Assembly: GCA_050743125.1 (NCBI GenBank)
Contig: JBOGEB010000032.1
Location: 1 to 29,418 of the forward strand
DNA length: 29,418 nucleotides
From: JBOGEB01 sp050743125
GTDB lineage: Bacteria; Actinomycetota; Nitriliruptoria; Euzebyales; Egibacteraceae
Direction of reading: 5' to 3'
The notes under the pieces were generated by a model. That model did not search any database, was not told the origin of the DNA, and saw only the letters and a program-made list of their open reading frames with translations. Shown one piece after another: positions 1-7,551 of the stretch. How positions within the stretch are numbered: the first letter of the stretch is position 1; the number at the start of each line of letters is the position of its first letter. Made by a program: the position numbers and the translations under genes.

Positions 1-1128
1 CGACGTGACCTTCTGGCGTGGACCGGTCGCAGGGCCCCGCCGGATCCGGCCCACGGGTGATCCCCACGCTGCGCGACCTCGCGGTCGGCGTGTGCGCCTG
101 GCAGGTGAGGCCAACATCGCCCGGGGGGGCTGCGCTGGGCCGCGCGGAGCCCGGCCCAGCCGCTCGCGCTGTTGGGCCGGTAACCCAACTCGCGTCCCGC
201 GCAGCGTGCACCGCGATCGGCTGTCCTGGCGTTCCTGTTTGGACCTGATCGTCCTGTCGCTGTCACGCCACACGTGGCACCCCACACGCCGGGCGGCACC
301 TCAAGGCCAACGCTGACTCGGACGGAAGCCTCTACGCGTACACGGGGCATCTCGTGACCTTGCCGATCACCGTGAACCCCCCTAAGCGATCAGATCAGGT
401 TTAAAACCTTTATCAACGTTCCGAGGAGACGGGGCAAGATATCCATCACGCGAATTCTGCTCGCTGCATGAGTCGTCAGTGGCTCAAGGCTGGGAGCCAG
501 CACAATAACCTTCGAGTACCAGGACGGGGACGGCACACTAATAGTAGATGTTGTCCTCTGGTTCAAACGAGAAGCACGTCCAACCACCGAAGGATAGCCT
601 CGATGTATGACGTCACCAGGTAGAGACCGAAGGAGCATCATAGCGGTCGTACGTCGCAGTTGATACCAGCTTAGGAAGGTGGGCAGCTCGTCATGAGCGG
701 TGTGACGAGGTCGCGACCAACGGGCGCGGCCAGACCGTGCTCGTTTCTTATCTTGAAGCTGTGGGACCCGAGGGTGAGCCGATAATGAAAACAGGTGGCT
801 GCGCACGAGACAACCCGTAGGAGCAGTGCTACGGCAGTCCGTACATATTGTGCAGCGCATGGGCACTGTGCGCTGGGACTACAACGAGCAGGGAGTGTGC
901 GAGGAGGGCACTTATGGGTTCGGCTACAGTTGATCATTGTGGGTCCGCAAAGGTCGGGCTGTCGATCACTCCCCGGGGGGTCGACCTCCCCGCGGTGACT
1001 AAGCTACCCTTGTCACGGGTGTTGAGCCCTGATAGCTCAAGCGCCAAGCTGAACGCCAGTCCCGCTGGCGCGTTCGGGCTCATGACGAGTTGCTGCGGAC
1101 TCGACGCAGAAAGGCAGGTCGGCTTCTG
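1..1128. other. gene-poor stretch upstream of gcvH
   Basis: I find no convincing gene here. Several short frames read like pieces of protein but lack a start or are cut by stops. One ends at about 403 (reads DGSLYAYTGHLVTLP), one at about 599 (reads ITFEYQDGDGTLIVDVVLWF), one at about 825 (reads NGRGQTVLVSYLEAVG) and one at about 930 (reads MGTVRWDYNEQGVCEEG). They may be relics of decayed genes, but I recognise no family. Two small hairpins lie just before gcvH: TTGAGC/GCTCAA at 1022-1040 and CGCCAG/CTGGCG at 1054-1070. They could belong to the gcvH leader. Confidence 0.4.
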
Positions 1129-1524
1129 ATGGCAGTCACTCCTGAGGACCTGAGCTACACCAAGGACCACGAGTGGGTACGGACGACAGGTGATCGCGCC
1201 CGCGTGGGGATCACTGACCACGCTCAACGCCAGCTAGGGGACGTCGTCTACGTGGAGCTGCCCCAGCTGGGGAACCGGTTCGATGCCACCGAGCCTTTCG
1301 GGTCGGTGGAGTCCGTCAAGGCGGTGTCCGAGGTGTACATGCCGGCATCCGGCACCGTCACCGCGGTCAACGAAACCCTTAACGAGAGTCCCGAGCAGGT
1401 CAACGATGATCCGTACGGTGAAGGCTGGTTCATCGAGATCAGCGTGGCGAATCCAGCAGAGCTCGACAGTCTGCTGAGCGCGGCGGAGTATGAAGAATAC
1501 GTTCGGGAAGAGGCGTCGGAGTAA
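1129..1524 (+). CDS. gcvH: glycine cleavage system H protein
   Basis: This is the lipoyl carrier of the glycine cleavage complex. It shuttles the aminomethyl group between the P, T and L proteins in the cytosol. The 131-residue product has normal length and the typical opening (YTKDHEWVR). The lipoyl motif ESVKAVSEVY places the modified lysine at residue 64, followed by MPASGTV and the conserved NDDPYGEGWFIEI block near residues 93-106. The frame stays open upstream to an ATG at 1090, but the 1129 ATG is chosen because homologues begin at this point (MAVTPEDL) and a purine-rich AGAAAGGCAGG lies about 10 nt before it. No gcvP or gcvT is present in the window, so this gene stands apart from its partners. 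The next gene, an ACP-like carrier, starts 89 nt downstream on the same strand. Confidence 0.95.
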   Translation: MAVTPEDLSYTKDHEWVRTTGDRARVGITDHAQRQLGDVVYVELPQLGNRFDATEPFGSVESVKAVSEVYMPASGTVTAVNETLNESPEQVNDDPYGEGWFIEISVANPAELDSLLSAAEYEEYVREEASE

Positions 1525-1613
1525 GCGTACGGCTAGTGAATTCCCCCCTCACGGGGTTACACAGTGCTTCCACCCAGCAATTATACCAAGGCCTCGCGCT
1601 TTAGGAGCCAAGG

Positions 1614-1856
1614 ATGAATGAGGGGAGTGTGTACGACCGCGTCAAAGCGATCACCGTAGAGGAACTCGGCGTAGACGAGGATGAGGTCATGCTCAAGGCT
1701 CACTTCATCGACGATCTTGGCGCCGACGCGTTGGACTGCACCGAACTCGTCCTGCGCTACGAGGAGGAGTTCAGCATCGAAATCCCCGATGTGGGCGCCG
1801 AAGGGATGGCCACGGTCGGCGATGTCGTCAACTACATCCAACAACACGCGACGTGA
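1614..1856 (+). CDS. acyl carrier protein-like protein lacking the phosphopantetheine serine
   Basis: This 80-residue acidic protein is the size and fold type of acyl carrier proteins, with a clear ACP helix II region: FIDDLGADALDCTELVLRYE, then FSIEIPD. In functional ACPs the motif is GADSLD, and the serine carries 4'-phosphopantetheine. Here residue 39 is alanine (GCG at 1728-1730, one base from the serine codon TCG), and a cysteine follows three residues later. Everything else in the family pattern is intact, including a good AGGAG site (1603-1607) seven bases before the ATG. As read, it cannot be activated by a phosphopantetheinyl transferase. It may be a non-carrier paralogue, an early pseudogene, or a sequencing or assembly error at one base. 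Its position just after gcvH is suggestive only because both encode swinging-arm carrier proteins. Confidence 0.85.
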   Translation: MNEGSVYDRVKAITVEELGVDEDEVMLKAHFIDDLGADALDCTELVLRYEEEFSIEIPDVGAEGMATVGDVVNYIQQHAT

Positions 1857-1860
1857 CGGA

Positions 1861-2028
1861 CTAGCGACCCGAAGCCAGTGCCCCCTGCGGCGACGGCTTG
1901 CTCGTGAGATGCGGCTTGACGACCCTGGCGCCGTCCTGCTGCACGTCGCCCCTCATACGCTTGCGCCGCCTGAACACAGTCGAATGCCGCTGCGCGTAAC
2001 GACCCACGATTTGGCGGTTGTCCTGCAT
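1861..2028 (-). CDS. small basic hypothetical protein (55 aa)
   Basis: A minus-strand ORF of 55 residues opens with ATG at 2028 and is preceded by GAGGTGAGCG, a well-placed ribosome binding site. The product begins MQDNRQIVGRYAQ, contains a very basic stretch (FRRRKRMRGD) and ends in ALASGR before TAG. It converges on the ACP-like gene, with four bases between the two stop codons. I recognise no family. The strong Shine-Dalgarno site and snug convergent fit argue for a real small gene, but short ORFs arise by chance in GC-rich DNA and there is no homology evidence. Confidence 0.4.
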   Translation of the reverse strand: MQDNRQIVGRYAQRHSTVFRRRKRMRGDVQQDGARVVKPHLTSKPSPQGALASGR

Positions 2029-2580
2029 CGCTCACCTCGCGCCCGCGTGAAGGTTCCGGGAGCACGCTCGGGAAGGTTCGACGGAACTACTCATGAGACG
2101 GATCTAGAAGGAACCGTCATCGGATCGACCCCAAGGCGCTGCTGGCCATGTCGAGAAGCCCGTACAACCACGCAAAGAACAAGGCTTCAGTAGGTCGCGC
2201 CAGCGAACATTTCTTTGCTTAAGCTGGCTACGAAGGTCCTGCCATTCATTTTGGACATAGCGCATAAAATCTGGAAAAAAACGTATCACGTCTTTGGGTC
2301 GCTTGGCACAGCCCTTATACTGAAGGTTGAGGTCGTCCTGGCTTGGATACCGGGCCGAGGCTTGCCGCTCTCGATTGAGCGACCGTGGACGTGCGGGCAG
2401 CGCCGAGGTCGCTGGTCACGTCGGCATCAGCGCGGAGAAAATGGTCGGTGGCGGCGTGGAGACAGCGGTTATCCTCGATCTTGGCGTTTTCTCCAGTGAA
2501 CCAGAGCAGCGGCCTGGAACGTCACGATCGGCCCGCAGGATCCTGGTCAGCGGGCTCGTCCCCGAGCAGGCGAGGAAGCC
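2029..2580. other. intergenic stretch with an AT-richer core
   Basis: No convincing gene is visible. Bases about 2200-2330 are clearly AT-richer than the surroundings and contain an A7 run. Two short open readings look protein-like: a frame ending at about 2220 (RIDPKALLAMSRSPYN) and one crossing 2215-2360 (LATKVLPFILDIAHKIW). Neither belongs to a family I know, and neither has a convincing start. The stretch may be a degraded insertion. Confidence 0.35.
2294..2321 (+). promoter_or_regulatory. possible sigma-70 type promoter
   Basis: TTGGGT (2294-2299) and TATACT (2316-2321) are separated by 16 bases within the AT-richer patch. It would fire rightwards toward the PspC gene, about 260 bases downstream. 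This is a pattern match only. Confidence 0.25.
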
Positions 2581-2784
2581 ATGGAGCAACGTGAGCTGAT
2601 GCGGGTTCGGCACGGGAAGGTCATCGCCGGAGTGTGTGGAGGCATCGCCAGGCGCTTCGGCTGGTCCCCGACCCTGGTGCGGTTGGCCTTCGTCGTCTCC
2701 TGCGTCCTGCCAGGCCCCCAGGTCCTGGCCTACCTCGCGCTGTGGGCACTTGTCCCCAAGGAGCCCGAACAGGACTTGGGATGA
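2581..2784 (+). CDS. PspC domain-containing membrane protein
   Basis: This 67-residue protein consists almost wholly of a PspC domain. A basic entry (RVRHGKVIAGVCGGIARRFG) is followed by WSPTLVRLAFVV and a transmembrane segment with PQVLAYLALWALVPKEP. PspC domains are found in envelope-stress proteins and in many small actinobacterial membrane proteins. The motif GVCGGIA-x2-FG is diagnostic. The ATG at 2581 is preceded by GAGGAAG; an in-frame ATG at 2599 would also leave the domain intact. A stand-alone PspC of this length is common and its exact role is unknown. The protein should sit in the cytoplasmic membrane with a short cytosolic N-terminus. Confidence 0.88.
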   Translation: MEQRELMRVRHGKVIAGVCGGIARRFGWSPTLVRLAFVVSCVLPGPQVLAYLALWALVPKEPEQDLG

Positions 2785-2947
2785 GGGGACGAACCTCGGC
2801 GCCAGCGACCCTGTTCGGCATCGCCTCGGCAGGACGAAGCCAACTCTTGCAGCGTCGGGTGACCCGACGGTTGTCAGACATTCGATGCTGGGATGTCCCG
2901 AGGCGACGGACGATCCCGATCGGAGGCCCGAGCACAGGGAGCCGTAG

Positions 2948-3328
2948 ATGAACGAGATCTGGGAGCTTTGGTATCCCGACGCCGGCGCCACCGGCTTGAG
3001 CTTCTCCCGCAGCCGGGTAGCGGCGGAGGCTGCAGGCGACCGGCTGCTGGTCCACGCCGCTCCGCCCCGCATGCAGGTGCGCGTCACCGGGGAGGACGGC
3101 CAGCTTGTGGCGGAGGGCGCGAAGCTGGAGCGTCACGAGGAGGGGCCCATGAGCTACCTCGTGCGTGACGGGCGACAGGTCCGCCTGGAGGACGGCTGGC
3201 CGACCGACGCCGACGTCGGACGGCTGGTGCTGCTGCCCGGAGGTGAGGCGGGCATCCTTAAGGCGTGGTGGCATGCCAGTGACCGGAGCGAGTGGCGCTG
3301 GCAGGTCGAGTTCTCCAACCACCGGTGA
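2948..3328 (+). CDS. conserved hypothetical protein
   Basis: The product has 126 residues and no transmembrane segment. It opens with MNEIWELWYPDAGATGLSF, has a beta-rich middle (MQVRVTGEDGQLVAEGAKLER) and ends in a tryptophan-rich block, LLPGGEAGILKAWWHASDR followed by EWRWQVEFSNHR. I recall this arrangement from uncharacterised actinobacterial and soil-bacterial proteins, but I know no function. The ATG at 2948 follows GGGAG (2937-2941) at a good distance. The run of reading on the minus strand across this gene is an artefact of GC-rich codon use. The next gene on the same strand starts 109 nt downstream, after a tandem duplication. Confidence 0.75.
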   Translation: MNEIWELWYPDAGATGLSFSRSRVAAEAAGDRLLVHAAPPRMQVRVTGEDGQLVAEGAKLERHEEGPMSYLVRDGRQVRLEDGWPTDADVGRLVLLPGGEAGILKAWWHASDRSEWRWQVEFSNHR

Positions 3329-3379
3329 AGCCACATCCGTAGGAGCTGAGCTGGACTGGCTTACCGCCCGGCCCCCGGG

Positions 3380-3429
3380 AACTTCCCGCTTGGACCACTA
3401 GGCTAACTTCCCGCTTGGACCACTAGGCT
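3380..3429. repeat. perfect 25-bp tandem duplication
   Basis: Bases 3380-3404 and 3405-3429 are identical. The unit begins AACTTCCCGCTTGG and ends CACTAGGCT. The second copy ends eight bases before the ATG at 3438, so the duplication doubles the leader of that gene. Only two copies exist and there is no spacer, so this is not a CRISPR array. Confidence 0.95.
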
Positions 3430-3437
3430 TTAGCAGG

Positions 3438-3884
3438 ATGAGCCAAGACTGGTTCTGGGAGGGCAACATCCTCATCGCGCTCGCTCGTTACCTCGAGCGT
3501 CAGGGCTGGCAGATCACCTCGACGGCGGAGGGCGGCAGCGCCGATCAGGGCATGGGCCTGGTCGTCCGGCGGGACGAGCGTGAGCTTCTGGTCGAGGTCA
3601 AGGGTTTCCCGTCGGCGCCGCCCGCGCCCGGCCCGGACCCGAGAGCTGGCCAGCCACGGCCGGCACGGATGTCGAGCAAGGCGCGCCAGTGGTACGCCCA
3701 CGCCCTGCTCGGCGTCATGCTGAAGCGCCAGGCCCACCCGGACGCCGAGGTCGCGCTCGCCCTCCCTGCCCACCGGACCTACCGGTCGCTGGTCGAGCAG
3801 ACCGCGTGCGCGTTGAGGACACTCGGCGTCAGCGTGTTCCTCGTGAGCGCGAACGGAGACGTCGAGACGCCGCTGGCGCCGTAA
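3438..3884 (+). CDS. PD-(D/E)XK-like hypothetical protein
   Basis: This 148-residue protein resembles small restriction-endonuclease-fold proteins. An opening helix (WFWEGNILIALARYLERQGW) is followed by strands ending in LLVEVKGFPS, where E53 and K55 would be the E-x-K of the active site. A later block, ARQWYAHALLGVMLKRQAHP then ALALPAHRTYRSLVEQ, matches the usual C-terminal half of this family. In relatives I recall, the turn before the E-x-K strand reads G-x-D-(I/L), giving the metal-binding aspartate. Here it reads QGMGLVV, with glycine at about residue 40, so catalysis is doubtful. The start codon has only a weak AGCAGG ahead of it. Role unknown; fold assignment is inference from motifs. 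Confidence 0.65.
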   Translation: MSQDWFWEGNILIALARYLERQGWQITSTAEGGSADQGMGLVVRRDERELLVEVKGFPSAPPAPGPDPRAGQPRPARMSSKARQWYAHALLGVMLKRQAHPDAEVALALPAHRTYRSLVEQTACALRTLGVSVFLVSANGDVETPLAP

Positions 3885-3965
3885 CATCGACATTCCCCGG
3901 CCTGCCCTCCTTCGCTGAGCTACGCATTAGCATCACCAGATACCGCAACGACGGAGCGCACCTTC

Positions 3966-6900
3966 ATGGCGGATCAACGAACGGAACCTCAGCAGTCCGG
4001 GGCGTCTCCCCGAATCCCCTCGCAGCAGTTCGGGGCGAACGCCTGGGTCGTCGAGGAGATGTACCGGGACTATCTCGAGGACCCCAACTCCGTCGGCGGG
4101 TCCTGGAGGGAGTTCTTCTCCGACTACTCACCGTCGTGGGGGCCAGCCCCCCAGGCCCCGACAGCATCGTCCAACACGGCGAGCACCGCGGCACCCAAAG
4201 AGGGGAGGAGACTGCGGGGAACGCAGTCGGCGATCGCGGCGAACATGAACACTTCGCTCGGCGTGCCGACGGCGACCTCGATCCGTGTCGTACCGGCCAA
4301 GCTGCTGGAGGTGAACCGGCTGATCATCAACAACCAGCTCGCCCGCACGCGGGGCGGGAAGGTCTCGTTCACGCACCTGATTGGCTGGGCGGTCGTCCGC
4401 GCGATGGGACGGAATCCTGCGCTGAGGTCAAGCTACGTCGAGGTCGACGGCACCGCGTACGTGCGGACACCCGCGCACCTCAACCTGGGGCTCGCGATCG
4501 ACGTCGAACGCGCGGAGGGACGAACGCTGCTCGTCCCGAACATCAAACAGGTCGACACGTTGGATTTCGTAGGGTTTGTGCGCGCTTACGAGGACGTGAT
4601 CCGCCGGATCCGCGAGCACAAGCTCACCGCCGAGATGTTCGCCGACACAACGGCGACGATTACGAACCCGGGCACGGTCGGCACCGTCGGGAGCGTTCCG
4701 CGGCTCATGGCCGGCCAGAGCGTGATCGTCGGCGTCGGGGCGATTGACTACCCGGCCGAGTACCAAGGCGCGGACCCTCGCCGGCTCGCGGACATCGCGG
4801 TCGGGAAGGTGATGACGATCACCTCCACCTACGACCACCGGGTGATCCAGGGTGCCGAGAGCGGGCTGTTCCTCAAGACGATCCACGAGCTGCTGCTCGG
4901 CGAGCACGGCTTCTACGACGAGATCTTCACCAGCCTGCGGATGCCGTACGTGCCCGTGCGCTGGCACCGTGACGAGAACTCGGGGCTGTGGGGGGACGGC
5001 GAGGATCGGTTGGCCAAGCAGGTGGCGGTCATGCGCCTGCTCAACGCGTACCGGGTGCGCGGCCACCTGATCGCGAACCTCAACCCGCTCGCGCACACGT
5101 ATCAGCCGATTCACGCCGAGCTCGACCCGCACACGTACGGCCTCACGATCTGGGACCTCGACCGTGAGTTCCTCACCGGTGGGCTGGCCAGTCGAGAGCG
5201 GATGACGCTCGGCGCGATCCTCAGCGTGCTCCGGGACGCGTACTGCCGGACCGTCGGCGTCGAGTACATGCACATCCAGGAGCCCGAGCAGAAGCGGTGG
5301 ATCCAAGACCACGTCGAGGGCGCATCGACGCAGCTGAAGCCGGACGAGCAGCGGCACATCCTCGCAAAGCTGAACGCGGCGGAGGCGTTCGAGCGGTTTC
5401 TCCACTCGAAGTACATCGGGCACAAGCGCTTCAGCCTCGAGGGCGCCGAATCCGTCATCCCGATGCTCGACGCGCTGCTCACCCATGCGGCGAGCCACGA
5501 GATCACCGATGTGGTGATGGGGATGGCGCACCGTGGGCGGTTGAACGTGCTCGCGAACATCGTCGGGAAGAAGCCCAAGGACATCTTCCGTCAGTTCGAG
5601 GGCGACATCGACCCGGACTCGGTCCTGGGGTCTGGGGACGTGAAATACCACCTCGGGGCATCCGGCGTGCACCACGCCCCCGACGGCACGGAGATCAACC
5701 TCAAGTTGACGTCGAACCCGAGCCACCTCGAGGCCGTCGACCCCGTGGTGGTGGGGATGGCGCGGGCGAAGCTGGACCAGATGGCCGTCGAGGACCAACA
5801 GCGCGGCGCGGTCCTGCCGATCATCGTCCACGGCGACGCGGCGTTCGCGGGGCAGGGGGTCGCGGCCGAGACGCTCGCGCTGAGCCAGCTGCGCGGCTAC
5901 TGGACCCATGGCACGGTGCATCTGGTGATCAACAACCAGATCGGCTTCACGACCGCGCCCTACCAGTACCGGTCCAGCCAGTACACGAGCGACGTCGCGA
6001 AGATGGTCCAGGCGCCGATCTTCCACGTGAACGGCGACGACCCGGAGGCCGGCGTGCGGGTGATCCGCCTGGCGCTCGACTTCCGGCAGCGGTTCGCGAA
6101 GGACGTCGTCGTCGACATGATCTGCTACCGACGCTGGGGCCACAACGAGACCGACGAGCCGAGCTACACCCAGCCGATCATGTACAAGGCGATCGAGGGC
6201 CGGCGCAGCGTCCGCAAGCTCTACACCGCCGAGCTCGTCAACCGCGGCGACCTGTCCGTCAACGAGGCGGAGGAGGCGCTGTCCGACTTCCGGGACCAGC
6301 TCGAGCGCGCGCTGCGACAGACGCGGGAGTCGGCACCGCCCACCCCGCCGCGGGCGCGCAAGCGCGAGGTCGTCGGGGTGCTCCCCCACATCGAGACCGG
6401 GGTCGACCGCGCGACCCTCGACCGCGTTCTCGCGGCGGTGACGAGTTGGCCGGACGGCTTTGTCGTCCACCCCAAGCTCGGGGCTGCGCTGGAGCGCCGG
6501 CGCGACCTGCTCGCCCGGGACGCGGTCGACTGGGCGGCCGGCGAGTTGCTTGCGTTCGGGTCGCTGCTGCTCGAGGGCGTTCCGGTGCGGCTGGCCGGTG
6601 AGGACTCACGGCGCGGCACGTTCAGCCAGCGCCACGCGGTGCTCGTGCATTACGAGAGCGAGGACGAGTACGTGCCATTGGGCAATCTCGACCCTGCCCA
6701 GGCGCCGTTCATGATCTATGACTCGCCGCTGTCGGAGTTCGCGGCGATGGGCTTCGAGTACGGCTACTCGGTGGCGCGCAAGGACGCGCTGGTCTGCTGG
6801 GAGGCGCAGTTCGGCGACTTCGCGAACGGCGGGCAGGTCATCATCGACGAGTTCGTCGTCGCTGCTGAGGACAAGTGGGGGGAGACCTCGGGGCTCGTGC

Positions 6901-7547
6901 TGCTCCTGCCCCACGGCTACGAGGGCCAGGGACCCGACCACTCGTCGGCTCGGCTGGAGCGCTTCCTGACGCTGGCGGCCGAGGACAACATCCAGGTGGC
7001 CCAGCCGACGACCGCCGCGCAGTGCTTCCATCTGCTGCGCCGCCAGGTGCGCCGGGACGCGCGCAAGCCGCTCGTCGTGCTCACTCCGAAGGCGCTGCTG
7101 CGGTCGAGGGCGGCGTCGTCGCCGACTGCGGCGTTCACGTCCGGGTCTTTCCAAGAGGTGCTGGGCGATCCTGGCGCTCCGGACGTCGTGCGGCGTGTGC
7201 TGCTGTGCAGCGGGAAGATCGCGTACGACCTGATGCGCCGACGCGACGGCGACGGCGCGGCGGTGGCCGTCGTGCGGGTGGAGCAGCTGTACCCGTGGCC
7301 GCAGCGGCAGGTCCGCGCTCAGCTGGACCGCTACCCCGGCGCTCAGGTGGTGTGGGTGCAGGACGAGCCCGCCAACCAGGGCGCCTGGGCGTTCGCGCGT
7401 CCCCGGCTGCGCAGCGCCCTGGCTGAGCCCGCCCGGGCGCTGTGGCACGTCGCCCGGGGTGAGAGCGGCAGCCCCGCCACGGGCAGCCAGGTCATCCACG
7501 CTCAGGAGCACGCTCAGCTCCTTGACGAGGCGTTCGCGGAGGTGTGA
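3966..7547 (+). CDS. kgd: multifunctional 2-oxoglutarate decarboxylase/dehydrogenase E1-E2 (Kgd/OdhA type)
   Basis: This 1193-residue thiamine-diphosphate enzyme serves the 2-oxoglutarate step of the TCA cycle. The fused architecture is the actinobacterial one. The N-terminal segment (FGANAWVVEEMYRDYLEDP) comes first, then a Pro/Ala/Ser linker. The E2-like acyltransferase domain (about 80-325) contains HLNLGLAIDV and the active-site region TYDHRVIQGAESG near 288-300. The E1 domain fills the rest: GMAHRGRLNVLAN near 520, SNPSHLEAVDP, VHGDAAFAGQG near 621, NNQIGFTT near 655, YRRWGHNETDEPS and a C-terminal transketolase half with LLPHGYEGQGPDHSSARLERF. Length is close to that of mycobacterial Kgd. 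No lipoyl domain is fused, as is usual. GGAG (3953-3956) precedes the ATG. In actinobacteria this enzyme type is controlled by FHA proteins of the GarA/OdhI family; none is seen here. The aminopeptidase gene follows after four bases, implying co-transcription. Confidence 0.96.
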   Translation: MADQRTEPQQSGASPRIPSQQFGANAWVVEEMYRDYLEDPNSVGGSWREFFSDYSPSWGPAPQAPTASSNTASTAAPKEGRRLRGTQSAIAANMNTSLGVPTATSIRVVPAKLLEVNRLIINNQLARTRGGKVSFTHLIGWAVVRAMGRNPALRSSYVEVDGTAYVRTPAHLNLGLAIDVERAEGRTLLVPNIKQVDTLDFVGFVRAYEDVIRRIREHKLTAEMFADTTATITNPGTVGTVGSVPRLMAGQSVIVGVGAIDYPAEYQGADPRRLADIAVGKVMTITSTYDHRVIQGAESGLFLKTIHELLLGEHGFYDEIFTSLRMPYVPVRWHRDENSGLWGDGEDRLAKQVAVMRLLNAYRVRGHLIANLNPLAHTYQPIHAELDPHTYGLTIWDLDREFLTGGLASRERMTLGAILSVLRDAYCRTVGVEYMHIQEPEQKRWIQDHVEGASTQLKPDEQRHILAKLNAAEAFERFLHSKYIGHKRFSLEGAESVIPMLDALLTHAASHEITDVVMGMAHRGRLNVLANIVGKKPKDIFRQFEGDIDPDSVLGSGDVKYHLGASGVHHAPDGTEINLKLTSNPSHLEAVDPVVVGMARAKLDQMAVEDQQRGAVLPIIVHGDAAFAGQGVAAETLALSQLRGYWTHGTVHLVINNQIGFTTAPYQYRSSQYTSDVAKMVQAPIFHVNGDDPEAGVRVIRLALDFRQRFAKDVVVDMICYRRWGHNETDEPSYTQPIMYKAIEGRRSVRKLYTAELVNRGDLSVNEAEEALSDFRDQLERALRQTRESAPPTPPRARKREVVGVLPHIETGVDRATLDRVLAAVTSWPDGFVVHPKLGAALERRRDLLARDAVDWAAGELLAFGSLLLEGVPVRLAGEDSRRGTFSQRHAVLVHYESEDEYVPLGNLDPAQAPFMIYDSPLSEFAAMGFEYGYSVARKDALVCWEAQFGDFANGGQVIIDEFVVAAEDKWGETSGLVLLLPHGYEGQGPDHSSARLERFLTLAAEDNIQVAQPTTAAQCFHLLRRQVRRDARKPLVVLTPKALLRSRAASSPTAAFTSGSFQEVLGDPGAPDVVRRVLLCSGKIAYDLMRRRDGDGAAVAVVRVEQLYPWPQRQVRAQLDRYPGAQVVWVQDEPANQGAWAFARPRLRSALAEPARALWHVARGESGSPATGSQVIHAQEHAQLLDEAFAEV

Positions 7548-7551
7548 GCAG

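Noticed and set aside
1022..1128. Glycine riboswitch upstream of gcvH
   Set aside because: Two small hairpins exist, but I could not find the conserved glycine-aptamer core.
3380..3429. CRISPR-like repeat
   Set aside because: There are only two directly abutting units, no spacers and no cas genes.
4428..6470. 680-codon open frame on the minus strand
   Set aside because: It lies fully opposite kgd, whose motifs are unmistakable. The antisense product is Arg/Val/Asp-rich, as expected from GC-rich codon use.
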